Shown here: positions 28,481 to 40,400 of the stretch, in pieces
How positions within the stretch are numbered: the stretch's first letter is position 1
Layout: every line of letters begins with the position of its first letter
Origin: Gymnorhina tibicen
Taxonomy: Eukaryota > Chordata > Aves > Passeriformes > Artamidae
Assembly (NCBI GenBank): GCA_013399875.1
Contig: VXAZ01007589.1
Location: 190,392-254,391, forward strand
Direction: 5' to 3'
Length of the DNA stretch: 64,000 nucleotides
Position numbers and translations under genes: made by a program
Notes under the pieces: model-generated
What the model saw: only the letters and a program-made list of their open reading frames with translations
The model's database searches: none
What the model was told of the DNA's origin: nothing

Positions 28481-31400
28481 GTGAGGGGCCGTGCCGGGGC
28501 TGCTCCGCTCCGGGGAGCTGCGGGGACGTGGGGGCCGGAGCCCCAGAGCGGGGCCGGTGGGGCGGGACCCTCCGGGAGCAGCCGGGAGGGGTCCCGGGGC
28601 GCCCGGTACTGTGTTGGAAGGGCCCGGGGAGCCTGGTGCTGCGTGGGGTGCGGGTGTAGGCAGGGCTTGTCTAATTCGGGAGGAATTTCTTCACAGAAAG
28701 GACGTTCAGGCCTTGCCAGGGGCTGCCCAGGGAGGGGTTGGAGTCCCCATCCCTGGATGTGTCCCAGGAAGGACTGGACGTGGCGTTTAGTGCTCTGGGC
28801 TGGGTGACAAGGTGGGGATCGGGCACAGCTTGCACTCGATGATCTTGGAGCTTTTTCCAGCCTCAGTGATTCTGTGATTACCCCCTAATTACCCTGAACA
28901 CATCATTTGGTGTTTAGGTACTTGCATGGTCATGAATTCTACTGAAAAACACCGAGATTAATAGTTTGTATTTTCACCCATGAACGGTTTGAGTTGGAAG
29001 GGACCTTAAAGCCCATCCAGTGCCACCCCCTGCCATGGGCAGGGACACCTTCCACTGTCCCAGGCTGCTCCAAGCCCCGTCCAAGCTGGCCTTGGGCACT
29101 GCCAGGGATCCAGGGGCAGCCACAGCTGCTCTGGGCAACCTGTGCTGGTGCCTCCCCACCCTCATAAAGAATAATTTCTTCCTACATCTAGCCTAAATTT
29201 TCCCTGTTTCACTTTGTACCCATTCCTCCTTGTCCTGTCACCACAGTTCCTGATAAAGAGCCCCTCTCTGAATGCACTGTAGGCCCCTTCAGATCCTGGA
29301 AGGGTGCTGTGAGGTTTCCACGCTTTCTTCGTTTCCTTTGTCTTGCAGATACCCAAGGCCACCAAGAGAGACCTCATCGAAGAGGCGATTTTGGCCGAGA
29401 GGGCACGGGAGGAGGGGCATCAGGAACAAGAACATGCCCTGCGGTTGTTCCGCCGCTACCGCAACGTCTGCGACTGGCAGAAGGGCGGCGAGGAGAAATG
29501 GATGCACCGTGCTGCCGAGAGGAAGGTCCGGGCAACCATGCAGCGGTACCTGGAGGAGATCGATGTGAGAAGAGAGAGGTAGCAAACAAGTAGCCAGTGC
29601 AGCGACCCTGCTGTTTTCAGCCTCGCTGTGTGCTCAGAGGGCCGGGCACTAGCGATACATGTTCAAACACAGTAACTAGTGCAGCGGAGGTGGCATTTGG
29701 AGCCTCCTGTCTGCCACACGGAAGGATAAAAGTAGCAGTATAGCACTTTCATTGCTTGATTTTTAAAGAGAATGAAGAGTGCCTTCATATAATCATAAAA
29801 TCATGGAATGGTCTGGGTTGGAAGGAACCTTAAAGGTCATCTCATCGCAAGCCCCCAGGCAGGGACACCTCCCACCTGCACAGGTTGCTCCAAGCCCCGT
29901 CCAGCCTGGCCTGGAACATTTCCAGGGATGGGGCATGGAATCATAGAATCCCAGTGCGGTTTGGGTTGGAAGGGGTCATCTAGTTCCACCCACCCTGCCA
30001 TGGACATCCACAGCTTCTCTGGGTAGCAAAGTGTCAGAAATTTTCTCAGTTCAGTTTAACGGAGGGTTTTGTTGCAAACTCATCAAGCTGATGTTTACGT
30101 CCTACAAGTAACACTTTTCAGCATGGTCAGCTGAAAATATAAAAATTTTTCAGAAGTCTTTCAAAACTATTAAATGTGAAGCACACTGCTGCTCTGTAAA
30201 GAGCAGAATTGTGCTGCACTAATCTTTGGAAAAAACCATATGGTTTAATTTCTCAGTTATTCATTCATGTCAAGTGACTTCGGAGCTGTGAAGGTCGTCA
30301 GTTTGGTGTCCTGGTCTGATGTGCCTTCAGGGGAGTTGTACATGGATTCCACAGAACCACTGGGGTTGTAAGGAACCTCCTGAGATGATCTGGTCCAACC
30401 CTAGAGTCACCTAGAGCAGGAGTGTGTGTCCATTTGGGTTTTGCTTGTCTCCACACACAGAGACTGAACCACCTCTGTGGGCAACCTGTCCAATATCTGA
30501 CCACATTCACAGTAAACAGAAAAAATAGTGTTTTCTACTGTTCACCTGGAATTTCACATGGTTTAATTTGTGGCCACTGCCCTTTGCCCTACCACTGGGC
30601 ACTACTGAGGAGAAGGTGTCTGTCTTTCCTGCATTATCTCCCTTCAGGTGTTTATGTACATTGATAAGATCCCTCCGCACCTTCTCTTCTCCAGGCTGGA
30701 CAATCCCAGCTCTCTCAGGAGAGAAGGAGCTTCAGGGAAGATTCTCCCTTTGGGAGAGATGCTCCAGTCCCTTAGTGTCCCTCCACTGGGCTCTCTCCAC
30801 TAAGGCTGTGTCCTTCTGGTGCTGCAGACCTGGACCCAGCACTCGGGGTGGGATCTCAGCAGTGCTGAGAGGAAGGATGCCCTCCCTGGACCTGCTCCTG
30901 GTGCTCCTCCTCCCGCAGCCCAAGGTGCCGGTGGCTTTCTTTGCCACAAGGGTGCATTGCTGGCTTGCGCTCAGCTTGTCTGCCGGGACCCCCGGCTCCC
31001 TTTCTGCTGAGACACTGTGGTATTTGTGCTGAAATCGGTGATTTCTGGATTCTGTAGCCCCTTATAGGTTTCTCACTGCTGGGATTAACAGAGAGATAAA
31101 TGATGGTGTGTGTTTAAAAACTGCCTATTTGACATAATTTTCTCATCGAAGATATTTCAGGATGAAGTGTTTTGTGGAGTGATGCTAAAATAGCAAAAGG
31201 TCGTTTTGAGAGAAGATAAAATTATAGATGCATAGAGAAGGGAGGGATATCAGGAAAGGTTCTTCTCCCAGAGGGTGCTGGGCACTGCCCAGGCTCCCCA
31301 GGGAATGGGCACGGCCCCGAGGCTGCCAGAGCTCCAGGAGCATTTGGACAGTGCTGCCAGGAATGCCCAGGGTGGGGTTGTTGGGGTGTGTGTGCAGGGC

Positions 31401-34400
31401 TGGGAGCTGGAGTGGGTGATCCTGGTGGGTCCCTTCCAGCTCAGGAGATTCTGTGGGTCTATGCTGAAGAATAACAATAGTACAAAATCGAATTGTTATC
31501 AGCTGGTGACAAATGTAGTCTCAGAATTAGAAGAATTTGATGAATGGGGGACTGAAGCTGTAAAGCAGCTTTGAAAGTGGGTTTGTAAGATCAGGAGTTT
31601 GAACCGTGCTTGGACAGAATCACTCATGTTGTGCTGTAAGATTCCCTCGATGGACACAACAGGAGTGATCCGCGAGTTAAAATTTGATGTTCCCTTCTTT
31701 GTCATTTCTAAGAAGTGTTGAAAGGAGCCCAGTACTCATTTTGTGTTAATAACAAATACGCTAAGACTTTATCCTTCAACAGAAGGATTAATTTAGCTTT
31801 TATTCAAATGTTTTCATTACAGGCTTCGTGACTTTCTGGAGGCAGAGGAAAGCAGGCACTTTGCTGAGGTGAAAGCACTTGATCAAGAAAAGGTACAGGA
31901 CGAAGAAGCGAAAATGAAGGAACAAGCAAAATTACTGAAAGAGAAGAGAGAGCAAGAAAGACTAAAAGTGGTGGCTGAAAAACGAGAGCAACAGTTCAGG
32001 TATTGCCATAAAAATATCTTACAAAAAAGAATTTGCCCAAAGTAAAGATACAGGCACAATTTAAAAAGAAGGTGGCAATAATAAACTGAGGAAGGAAAGA
32101 TGAATGTGGTTGAAAGACAGAAAAAATCAAAGCAGTTAATTCCTGGAAGTGTAGTGTGTCCTCCTTGTCCCATGTGAGCATCCCCACCTGTCAAGTCAGC
32201 CCTTTTTGTAAGTCCTGTTCCAGTTTTATATTGTTGGAGTGAGCAGGGTGCATGGAAGGTTAAATTGGCCTAAATCATGCTTACTAAGCTAATACATCAA
32301 AGATCCCTGAAACGTTAAGATTGTCCAAAAAGACAGTGTTTTTATTTTTCAAGAGTACTACTTTTCAAGAGTAGCAGCTGCAGCTAAGGTTTTAATGCAG
32401 CCTGAAGTTCTGTGCCAAATCTTCCTGACTGAAAGCAGTAACTTGCAGGTACTTATTAGGACCCGAGGCCTTGGCATGAAATTTGCCTTGTCCCATTTTT
32501 GGAAATCTGGTTTTCTGAGGGAGGGATGAAAGAAATAATAATGTTATTTAATTGTAATAATTTGAAGTGTCTGTCCCAGTCTCCCACGGTACTGTGAAAT
32601 CTACAACACCTGCTTCTCAGTGTGCAGAGGCTGGGGATAAAAACCAACATTCACTCTCACTTGTGCATAAACTCTAATGAACTAATTCCACAGGTAAATG
32701 TTTGCTTAAATGTGGGGTTTATTGACTTAGACAGGTGTTAGAAGTGCATACACTGCCTAACTTCACATGGTGGCCTGAAAATGTGGCCCTTGCCTTTTGC
32801 AGCTTCTGGTTTGTTCTCTACCTATCACACAAAGTGGTTGAAACTCACTTTTAAAATGGTTTGAAGGGGATGCTGCTGGAGTGCCTTTTATTTTGTACTT
32901 GTAGCTTGTTTTACACACCAAGGAGATGTTATGTAGACACCTAAAGGTAGGTGTCTAAGTGTTGGTATCTTTATATCCACTGGGAATCTGCATTCCTGTT
33001 CTATTTAAAACTTCACTGAAATCGGGACAGTTACAGGAACCTAAAGTCAGCCTCAAACAGGCTTATCCTGCCCTGTCAGTTGAACTGCACCACAGCCTCC
33101 ACTGACTTTAATTAGGTTCCCATCGATCAGTGGGAATTTAGCACATATGTAGATTCCTGTTTAGATGTCTAATTTTAGACATTTTAATTGCAAAATGAAT
33201 CACGCCACTGAACTGCATCATCTGGTGACACATACTTGAACTTCCATGCTGTAGTTGCCTGTACTAATGTCTCAGGTCCTTTGTTTTCCCAGTGCAGCCC
33301 TGTTGATCTAGGGTTCACTCAGTCTCATGGGATTATTCCATCCTATTATTATCCTTTTACCTTTCTCACTCTGCTCTGGGATCTAAGCAATATTCATACC
33401 ACACAGCATCCCACTGAAAAGTGTTGCTGAAGCTTTACTGCTGGCGTTCTGCTGGCTGCAGGTTTTCAGAGGATTTAGAGGCAGTGAAACCATCTCTCCT
33501 CACAGCTGTTGTGAGTGGCAATCTTGGGGTATCATTGCAAATGAATCTTGATCCTACAGGGCACTGAGTCCTCTTTGACTGTCCTGACGTAATGGGAATA
33601 CATTCCGTGGTTAGTTCCTCTAGCTGTGTCCCTTTCTACTTTTAAATTAAGGTTCCTATAAAAGAAGAGAACTCTGATAAACACCAGCTGACAACAGTTC
33701 ACCTTGTCTGTGACAGGTATCTACCTTCACGGATGTGCTTAGTCATATTTTAAAATCTTTTGTTCTATGTCCTTTTCCAGTGAGAAAGGAAGTCTCTGCT
33801 GTGGTGGTTGATTCTGATTAGGTTGATAACTTCTGATATCTCAATCTGCATGTATTTGTCTTGTTTAAGTAGCCCCAGGTCTGTTTTTCTCTGGCTGTTA
33901 GATGTTACTCTTCCTCCTAAACCATCCTGGTCCAGGCAGAGATCTGGGAGCAGGATTTGCTGCTCAGGAGACCCCATCCTGGTCCAGGCAGAGATCTGGG
34001 AGCAGGATTTGCTGCTCAGGAGACCCCATCCTGGTCCAGGCAGAGATCTGGGAGCAGGATTTGCTGCTCAGGAGACCAACACTTACTGAAAATCCACAAG
34101 CCGGAGTCTGTAATTGTGTCACAGCCTGTCCTCTGGGGCAATGGCCTCCAATCCTCTTTGACTGCACTCCCCTAGCTGTAAAAACTTTTTAACACTCACC
34201 CCAATACATTTATTTATAAGCTATATAAATATATAATAATATACTGTACTGGTATATTGTGTACGTTATAAAACATGTGCACGAAAAGAAATTAAAAAGG
34301 GTGAGGTAAAGATGAAATAAATGCTGGTTTTTACTTTTTAATGTAATTTATTAATGGTACAAAACATGTTCCCTTCCTGCATGCCCCCCTTTGGAAATTA

Positions 34401-37400
34401 TTACTCCAGGGCACAGCCAGGAGCCCTGACAAGTCAGTCCAGTAGCAGGTGGATATACACGATGTTCTGTTTCTCTTTGCCTGTGGATTTACAACTCTTT
34501 TGAATGTCTTTCTGAAACCTGATACAGACTTGTTTGTATTTCCTTTAACTCCAAGCAAGGTACCCCACTCTTTCGCAGGTATGGATTCTCAAACCTTGAG
34601 GTGTAGGAGCACCTACACTGTCATACATTGTTCCAGAGCAGTAAAAGGCAGCATTTTTAGCAGCCCTGTGGGCTGTTTGCCATGGCCTGAGGGTACAGGT
34701 GTAACAGCTCCTCAGTAGTAATGTTAACCAGGAGGAGTCCTTTGTCACAAGGTGACAGAGGGGACAAGGCTTGGACCACTGGAGTCCTGCTGGAATTCAT
34801 TTCCGGGGAGGGCTACCCCTTGTCTGAGAAGATACTCAGCCAGTGCTAGCCTAAGGGCATGTTCATCACTGGCAACTTTAAAGAAAACTGCAATATCTTA
34901 AAATTTGCATAAAACATATATCACATCCTCTTTCTTGTGGTAACATCAGAAGCATCCATATGGAGAATGTTGTTATCCCAGCAACTTCGTGCTGCAGCCA
35001 TAAAATGAATAAATATCTGGGGAGGTTCTGTCTTTGGGAAGTAGTCACATCCAGGCACAGTTTTAATGTTAAGAAGCTTAGGACAGCAAAGTGAGGAAGA
35101 AAACCTGCCATCTGGGGGAGCAGATGTTTATAGGTTGGTGTAAAAGCTGCTTTGAGGGAATTATTTTGATGAAATCAAGCAATGACAGGGTTATTTTATA
35201 TTAAAATTCTAACAATGCTGAACATAATTAACTTCTACTCCCCCCTGGGAATTCAATAAATATCAGATTAGTTTATAATCACAGAAAAGAATAACTAGTT
35301 CTGTATTCCTTCAATACTGAGAGAACTTTGAACCCATTGTGTTAAGGTAATACAGTTATTGCTAATGGTGTAAGATTTTGAATCTTAATAATGGTATGTT
35401 TCCCTCACAATATTTGAGAAAAATATTTTTCATGAATACTAATTAGTGCTGTGGTCTTTAATCACCACTAACTGCCGCCCAGGAGATGAAACATAGATTC
35501 CAGTGGTAAAATGTAAGAAAACCATCAATGTCATAGTATGTTTGTTGACCTGCTGGGAGGCAGGGGCACTCCTTGGAATGTGCTGTGGCTCATGGCATGT
35601 ACATCCCTGTGCTGCTCTCTGTTTTTATTGTTGGGTTAAACAGTGGTCAGAAGTGTTTCAGCATCCAAGAGCTGAAACAACCATCCATTTTCACCAGCCT
35701 GCACTGACACTGAATTACAGCATCTCATCATGCAATGGTTTGCATTGGAAGGGACCTTAAAAGTAATTTTTATCATGGGACACCTTCCACTGTCTCCATG
35801 TTACTCCAAGACCCCGCCAGCCTGGCCTTGGACACTGCCAGGGATCCAGGGGCAGCCACAGCTGCTCTGGGCACCCTGTGCCAGGGCCTGCCCACCCTCA
35901 CAGCCAGGAATTCCTTCCCAATATCCCATTCAGCCCTGCCCTCTGGCACTGGGAAGCCATTCCCTGGGTCCTGTCCCTCCAGGCCTTGTCCCCAGTCCCT
36001 CTGCAGCTCTCCTGGAGCCCCTTCAGGCACTGCCAGGGGCTCTGAGCTCTCCCTGGAGCCTTCTCTTGTGCAGGTGAGCACCCCCAGCTGTCCCAGGCTG
36101 GCTGCAGGGCAGAGGGGCTCCAGCCCTGGGAGCGGCTCCGTGGCCTCCTCTGGGCTGGCTCCAGCAGCTCCAGGTCCTTGTGCTGCTGGAGCCCAGGGCT
36201 GGGGCAGCTCTGCAGGTGGGGTCTCACCCGAGCGGGGCAGAGGGGCAGAATCCCCCCTCCCCTGCTGCCCACGCTGGGGCTCAGCCCAGGGCATGGGGGG
36301 CTCAGGGCTGGGGCAGCTTCAGCAAGTACCAACCAAAATGGAAATGTTTTCACAGCAGAGCTGTCCCTTTCATTTTTTGCATATAGTGCCCTTCACCTTT
36401 CAGCACAGGCTCCATGGTGCTGGGTGCTTTAGCCCAGAGGATGAAGAGAGAGATGCCTTTTTCCCCAGTGACCTGTGAGGCAGCAAGGGTTGAATGGCAA
36501 GAGGGAAAAAATGTGGTGAGACTTCTGCTCTGAAAATTAAATCACTGCCCTGACAAGGAGATTGGTAATATCACCGAGGTAGCTGCCTGATGAATGTTTA
36601 ATAATTTTGCTGCACAGGATAGTCAGCTAAATCCTGTGTAATGTCATAGTATTTCACATTGTGCAGGTAACTACCGCTGACATGAAGTTGTTCACGATTC
36701 AGGCTATGATATCTCATGATGCCTGCTGTGAATTCCTAAATAGCTTTGCAATAATCTGTAGAAGATGGTTTAATTCAGCATGAAATCGTGAGATATCTAT
36801 TCACTTCACAGCATTCACATGTGTTTGTCACACATCCTCAGAGCTTATAGTTCCTTCACACTTGCAGGTCTTCACCTTTGTCTGCCAGCTTCCTATTCTG
36901 ACGTTATGAAAATCTATATCCTGTTTATAGAACAGAATTAAAATGCTTGCAGATTGTTCAAATTAAATAATGTTTGATGGCATGTGTTGATCTCAATAGT
37001 GCTTTGTTTGCAAAAATAAAAGCAGAATCTGCAATTAGTTCGGTGTTCTTCAACTGAAGATAAATTAGCTCTCTATATGCAACTCAGTTGCAGAGAGCAA
37101 ATGAAAATTTGCTTTTTTGACTTTGTACCTCCTCCAGGCTTTTATTGCAACTTGTCTGAATTATCCCACAGAACTTCACTTAAAAAATTAATAAATTTCT
37201 AGTGGTTCCCACTCAACTGTGTAACCCACATTTCCATGCTCACAGTATTTTCTGAATATTAATGAGCTTTCAGGTGACTTACAAACCTATTCTAAGTCTT
37301 CATTTGAATAGAGACAAACCTACATGTTTGAATAAGTGTAGTGTGCATGTCTTTAATCTGTTACTAAAAGGTATATATACACACACCACGCCCCTCCACG

Positions 37401-40400
37401 TTCCAGCTACATGGAGAGTACACACTGTGAATATAATGTGTTAATATATTGTGTGTTCATTTGCACTCACAGAATATCCGAAGTTAGAAGGGACCCACCA
37501 GGACCACCCAGTCCAGCTCCCGGCTCTGCACACACACCCCAACAACCCCACCCTGGACATCCCTGGGAATGGTGTCCAAACACTCCTGGAGCTGTGGCAG
37601 CCTCGGGGCCGTGCCCATTCCCTGGGGAGCCTGGGCAGTGCCCAGCACCCTCTGGGGGAAGAACCTTTCCCTGATCTCCAAGCTAATCCTCCCCTGGCAC
37701 AGCTCCAGCCATTCCCTGGGTCCTGTCCCTGTCACAGAGAGCAGAGCTCGCTGCTGCTTCTTCACTTCCCATTGTGAGAAAGTTGATTAGACTTTTTTTA
37801 CAAATTCAAATTCTTCAACTCATTAATATCAAAACCTGCATCAAATCAGGCTTTCCGTGGTTCCTTAGGCCTAACAAGGAATCAGTGTCCGACCAGGGGT
37901 ATATCTTGGCATCCTGAGTTGCTGTGTTTGGAGCAGTGATGAGCTGGGAGCCTCCATTCACCACACACCTCCAGACCTGCTTATTGTTTTGAGACTTTTT
38001 TAAAAAAAACTTTTATGTTGCCTTCCAGAAACCGATGTGAAGAGTATCGCATACACCGTAAAAAAAGGGGTGAGAAGGAATTGAGTGACTGCCAGCTTGC
38101 CCAGCAGACTCTGAAGGCGATGCTGAAAAAGGAAGAGAAGATGCAGGAGCAGAAGTTGGAAGAGATTTGTGAGAAGGAACTGTTGGCTAAGGATCAGGAA
38201 GCGGAGCTGAAGGCGCAGGAAGTGGCAGCGCGGATCCGGGAAATGGTGGATGTGCGCGATGCCCAGGTGGCCGTGCACGGTGCTCGCAGAGAGGAGGAGA
38301 AGCAGCTGATCAAAAAGGAGGCTGAATGGCTGGTAATTTCCATAGCATTCTGCATTCAGGCTTGTGCAGAAGGCCCTTCTAATGATAGGCTTACTAGACA
38401 TTTAGACTAATCCATACCTTATTTGTATCTTCACTGATTCCATTAGTATCTGAGCCTGTCCTGTTAAGCTAAGCCTCTTTTCCAGAGCTGTGGCAAAGGC
38501 ATTCCCGTTTACAGAGGGAAATACATCTTTTGAAACTCGGCACTCTAAAGGGTTTTGGCGCTCAAGTCTCTCAGAGCCGTTTTGGGAAATGGAAACATTT
38601 TTAAGCTTTTGCCAGACATCTTTGTCGTTTTCTGATTTCCAGTTTCCTGCAGGATAGCAGGGGAGTCTTGTTTGCCAGCTTAAATATTTATTTTATATAT
38701 TTTTTTAAACAAATTAGCAAGCAGCACCTAAACTCTCTCATCTAATAGACTTGGCTGCTGTTGAGCTCACATCACAGGAGACACTTGGCTACCTTGGCCC
38801 AGCTGTTTGGCCACTACCGTCTTTTTTCATCACCCCTTTCCATCTCTCATGCTGTAGTTTTGCTGTAGTTTAGTGGGGCTTGCTAGTTCAGTATTCTGTG
38901 TCGACTTTGAGTTATGGGAGGCCATTTAGCTCAGACTCAGTTTTCATTTTGCAGCTATTTGCATGTAGAGGCTGAATGATCACTCAGGATACTCTGTTAG
39001 ACGTGGGAAGCTGATGCTGCCATCATATATACTTCCCTATTTTATAAAAATGAAGACAATAATGGATCTAAAGCCCTGAAAATGCTGGCTGTGAAACTGT
39101 AGAGTCCTTATTCCAAGCTAGACTGTAATGTTTTGCTTATTTAAAAACATGCAGAATAGAATTATTTTCCTGTAACAACTTCTAAGGCACTTCCAAACCT
39201 CCCAGGCAAAGAATGCTGCTCCTTCACTGGCCTTTTCAGAAAAACACTATTAGAATAGAAGACTCCGTCTCTTCCCCTGGAGACAGCTGCCTGGGGCTCT
39301 GTCAAGGAGATACATTTCTGGTGAAGTGGTTCAGTCTCTGAAAAAAAAAAAAGCTTTCTTTGAAGGAGAGTTTTTGTATGGAAAATGGGATGTAATCCTT
39401 CCTCAGCAGAAGAGGGATGTGGCAGATGGCCTCATTACAAGTTTTTCATTGCAGACTGGTAGCCCCTAATGACCAGGAGTTTCATCTGGGTGAATGGACA
39501 GCTAAGTGTCCCCGTGCATAAAGGTTTCTCCTGGTTGTTGCAATGAAAATAGAATACTTAGTGAAGGAAAACTCACACCTTTGGCATGATAGACCATAAG
39601 TGTGCACCAGGGTATCTCGGAAATGGATGACAAAGCAGAGACAGCAATTTTTGCATTAGCTATGTTCCCTACAGTAGCTGCCTTCCTCCTTTGTCTTATT
39701 TTTCTCTTGAAGAATTGCGATTTCCTGGGAAGGTGATTGACTTCATTTTATCCTGACTGCAGTTTCGTTAGTTTCTGCCGTAGCACTTTGGTCCTGGCTT
39801 GCAGAGGGGTGGTTGGTAACCATTTCTTTGTACATTTGCAACATTGTGTTACCCCAGTGAATAAACTTCCATGGATCCCATCCTTGGCTGCTCGCATAAA
39901 GCTTCACTGATGTCAGAATTCAGCCAAAGACATGTGCCAACTTGTACAGCAGACTGCTAACTATTTCTGCTTTCTTTCCACCTTTACTGCTCCAAGCTTT
40001 CTGAATTACTAATTCTATTCCTCAAATTATATATATATATTGAGTTTCAAAGCTGTTTTACCAGCTTCTGAAAGTGAATTTGACAGTTCAGGCAGATACA
40101 AAGTCAGCTTTGGCTCTGAGATACTGCAAGAATCCGTGGGTGCTTTATGTCCAGCATAAAAAGGGGTGTTCCTTAGGGAGTGCAGCTTCTGCTTCCATGT
40201 GGGGAAGATTAGACATGCTGTTTATGACAAACCTGCTGATGCATTTTAGAAGGCTCATTCACATCACAAAAGAGACATTTAATTTAAAAACAGGTTAACA
40301 AAAAACGCTGTGCCTTTGAGACAGCTGAAGCATGATTTCTGAGATAATATGATGCTAATGATGGCCCTGTACTGTGTTATGACTATGTTTCAGTGCAGTT

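Larger units (their letters stand above)
28481..29348 (+). other. CFAP53: CFAP53 intron 1
   Basis: An 868 bp intron. Its first 150 bp are CpG-rich. It then holds a plus CR1 (28675-28882) and a minus CR1 (28978-29305), the latter ending about 45 bp before exon 2. Confidence 0.7.
29579..31822 (+). other. CFAP53: CFAP53 intron 2
   Basis: A 2.2 kb intron carrying four CR1 pieces (29785, 29937, 30340, 31228). No other element is recognised. Confidence 0.7.
32000..38028 (+). other. CFAP53: CFAP53 intron 3 (6 kb)
   Basis: It contains the 52 bp triplicate at 33924, a young minus CR1 at 35722 and a minus CR1 at 37465. 32.0-33.9 and 34.1-35.7 kb are unique AT-rich sequence with no recognised exon. 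Confidence 0.7.

Noticed and set aside
28040..28807. Long frames of about 250 codons through the N gap
   Set aside because: Their length depends on Ns being read as open codons and on CR1 sequence. Only the short exon 1 segment is supported.
33924..34077. Possible CRISPR-like direct repeats
   Set aside because: The 52 bp units are contiguous with no spacers, and the context is an avian intron. It is a simple tandem triplication.
35735..36478. A 247-codon plus-strand frame
   Set aside because: Most of it is inverted CR1 sequence that runs on into unique DNA. It has no family resemblance or splice support.
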